Positions 63,801 through 64,000 of a stretch of DNA of 64,000 nucleotides are shown here, in pieces (within the stretch, counting starts at the first letter, position 1; each line of letters begins with the position of its first letter). The position numbers and the translations under genes were made by a program. The stretch comes from JAUILA01 sp050289805 (GTDB taxonomy: Bacteria > Bacteroidota > Bacteroidia > Cytophagales > Cyclobacteriaceae): contig JBNKGL010000005.1 of assembly GCA_050289805.1 (NCBI GenBank), positions 62,001-126,000 of the forward strand, given 5' to 3'. The notes beneath the pieces were generated by a model that did not search any database, was not told where the DNA came from, and saw only the letters and a program-made list of their open reading frames with translations.

Positions 63801-64000
63801 CATTGGCCCGCAGTCAGAAGGAAACAGCCTGGCGGGAAATTGCACAGCAGGTAGCCCATGAGATCAAGAACCCGCTCACACCTATGAAACTGACTTTGCA
63901 ACATCTTTCCCGAAGGCTGAAGGATGGCCAGGAAGAATTGCAAAAACCGCTTCAATCCCTTCTTCACCAGGTGGATACATTAAGTGATATTGCGTCTTCC
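60827..64000 (+). CDS. Large multi-pass sensor histidine kinase, 3'-truncated by window end
   Basis: An open frame of 1058 codons running to the window edge; I read it through and found no stop. It starts at tandem GTG codons (60827 or 60830), just before an N-terminal helix (ISWLMAAVALIAASLIFYLF). A sensor segment and a block of about five helices (roughly 190-450), a second extracytoplasmic region, helices near 708-728 and 748-768, a third extracytoplasmic region, then a helix and HAMP (about 925-1000) follow. The phospho-acceptor H-box is WREIAQQVAHEIKNPLTPMK near the edge. The ATP-binding domain lies outside. A TATCTTTA at 60798-60805 is a weak -7 candidate. Confidence 0.85.
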   Translation, partial: MVTNYSRKSQISWLMAAVALIAASLIFYLFRSSPIDYVPFLQDRITSELEEMNDEAEYLTGFVTDAQVYFDQVPLDTEYPHYVFKNGVLVYWTDYRYVPDYDALEGIDSLGFLKTIRHDMLVIHRSYGDKLEMYSILPLADRYKIDNNYVHSGINVDLFGTEEVAISEEGEKVCIEGDCLFAIVLQEPLYRENLAITSLILFWLALLFFTLGVVSASWRMGKAGAVFRGLALLLIGFVAIRFLMLMLGFPGIIYETELFDSKNFASSAINPSLGDLFINLLLTILVLSYVFRFLSGIKNTNRLTSVNPRMKMLLAIFLCGMFAVAFHYQYLFLQTLYNNSQLSFDINHSIQFDTLRIVGFGVVILNAIISFIAFHILISLLNVLLAGRSVYVPLFLGMGLFAAVNIVIGQPFIVPLVVALIYAVVLWVTGLYRELYKVQYRTFLYLFAGIVATSVLVTFTVHSFEQKREIDRKLRFANQFLIENDNLAEFLLDEAIKNISEDVFIQSRLSSPFMSKDIVRSKIRQVYLSNYFDKYDVNIHLYNPNFEPYDIPAEITPQEINSWRSGEYTTNYENIYFINRLAGQASKRYITLIEIERRGLTVGYILIDMSLKRIIPDNVYPELLVDNRFLLPYQNAEYSYAVMENQRITYYAGEFNYQKYFDPSILDREDLYTTGIERAGYEHLGISSRQGKTVVISSKEHPQVHLVSNFSFFFLLLVSIVLVFSAIYALYYAYRNIDLTYSAKIQLYLNVSFFLPLIAVSLTTLSVINSSFREDQQEEYYRKAENISMDISDDVERYLSDLTSDLEELPNQLNFIGNVTGLDINLFSTRGKLLGTSQPRIYENELLSSYINPHALAEIRDGGETFHIAEESVGSLVYNNTFFGVRSFETGRLIGILSIPFFQSANELEQNQIEVLTNVMNIFTVIFIVFMILSSLASEWLTFPLRFITQKLKKTTLTGFNEPLSWNTDDEIGLMVSEYNRMLDNLEESKKALARSQKETAWREIAQQVAHEIKNPLTPMKLTLQHLSRRLKDGQEELQKPLQSLLHQVDTLSDIASS

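Noticed and set aside
1..64000. tRNA, rRNA, CRISPR array, insertion sequence or prophage
   Set aside because: I looked for cloverleaf-like sequences with CCA ends, regularly spaced repeats, transposase motifs and phage genes on both strands and saw none.

Overview
The window is a dense, mostly operon-organised stretch of a Bacteroidota chromosome, probably order Cytophagales (inferred). The signs are a SusC/SusD pair, -7 boxes of the form TAnnTTTG, the TamB/TamL pair, GSCFA, DUF6048-like, DUF547 and DUF983 proteins, and an alternative complex III operon whose ActA carries an extra N-terminal monoheme cytochrome domain. I see no tRNA, rRNA, CRISPR array, insertion sequence or prophage. No gene-free stretch exceeds 300 bases.

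Layout. 1-6.3 kb: the end of a histidine kinase, a LuxR-type response regulator, then susC, susD and a small lipoprotein. 6.3-8.5 kb: fabH with a coupled 75-residue His/Asp-rich ORF, an NTF2-like secreted protein, and dgkA. 8.5-17 kb, minus strand: a light-response and carotenoid block with a CarH-like B12-binding MerR regulator, an ECF sigma factor, crtI, crtB, idi, a 56-residue DUF6435-type ORF, photolyase, an SDR/DUF2867 protein, an SRPBCC protein and crtZ. crtE and a lycopene cyclase are not in the window. A fatty acid hydroxylase diverges from the regulator. 17.9-26 kb, minus strand: DUF6048-like and DUF6452-like envelope proteins, priA, a DUF255 thioredoxin-fold protein, a GSCFA protein and the rpsF-rpsR-rplI operon.

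26-35 kb: mixed single genes, including a DUF547 lipoprotein, a coiled-coil membrane protein, a TPMT-like methyltransferase, an HD domain fused to a Pycsar-type transmembrane domain, an outer-membrane barrel lipoprotein with a kinase-like N-terminal region, a cysteine-less ArsC-like protein, MscS and DUF2254. 35-42.4 kb: tamB-tamL, for outer-membrane biogenesis. 42.6-59.6 kb: one long respiratory block, actABCDEF, cytochrome oxidase II and I, heme A synthase, heme O synthase, two subunit III proteins and subunit IV, then a SCO-like protein without the copper ligands, DUF420, a CAMCRA-motif membrane protein and DUF983. 59.6-64 kb: a P1-family peptidase and a very large multi-pass histidine kinase cut by the window end.

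The strongest non-obvious signals are: (a) a duplicated operator, TTTTGTTTAAT-N14-ATTAAACAAAA, between the CarH-like gene and the sigma gene, each copy overlapping a -7 box; (b) the stand-alone HD-Pycsar-TM fusion; (c) the kinase-like/beta-barrel lipoprotein; and (d) the ligand-less SCO-like gene that starts inside the tail of a terminator. These are sequence-reading inferences. No database search was run.
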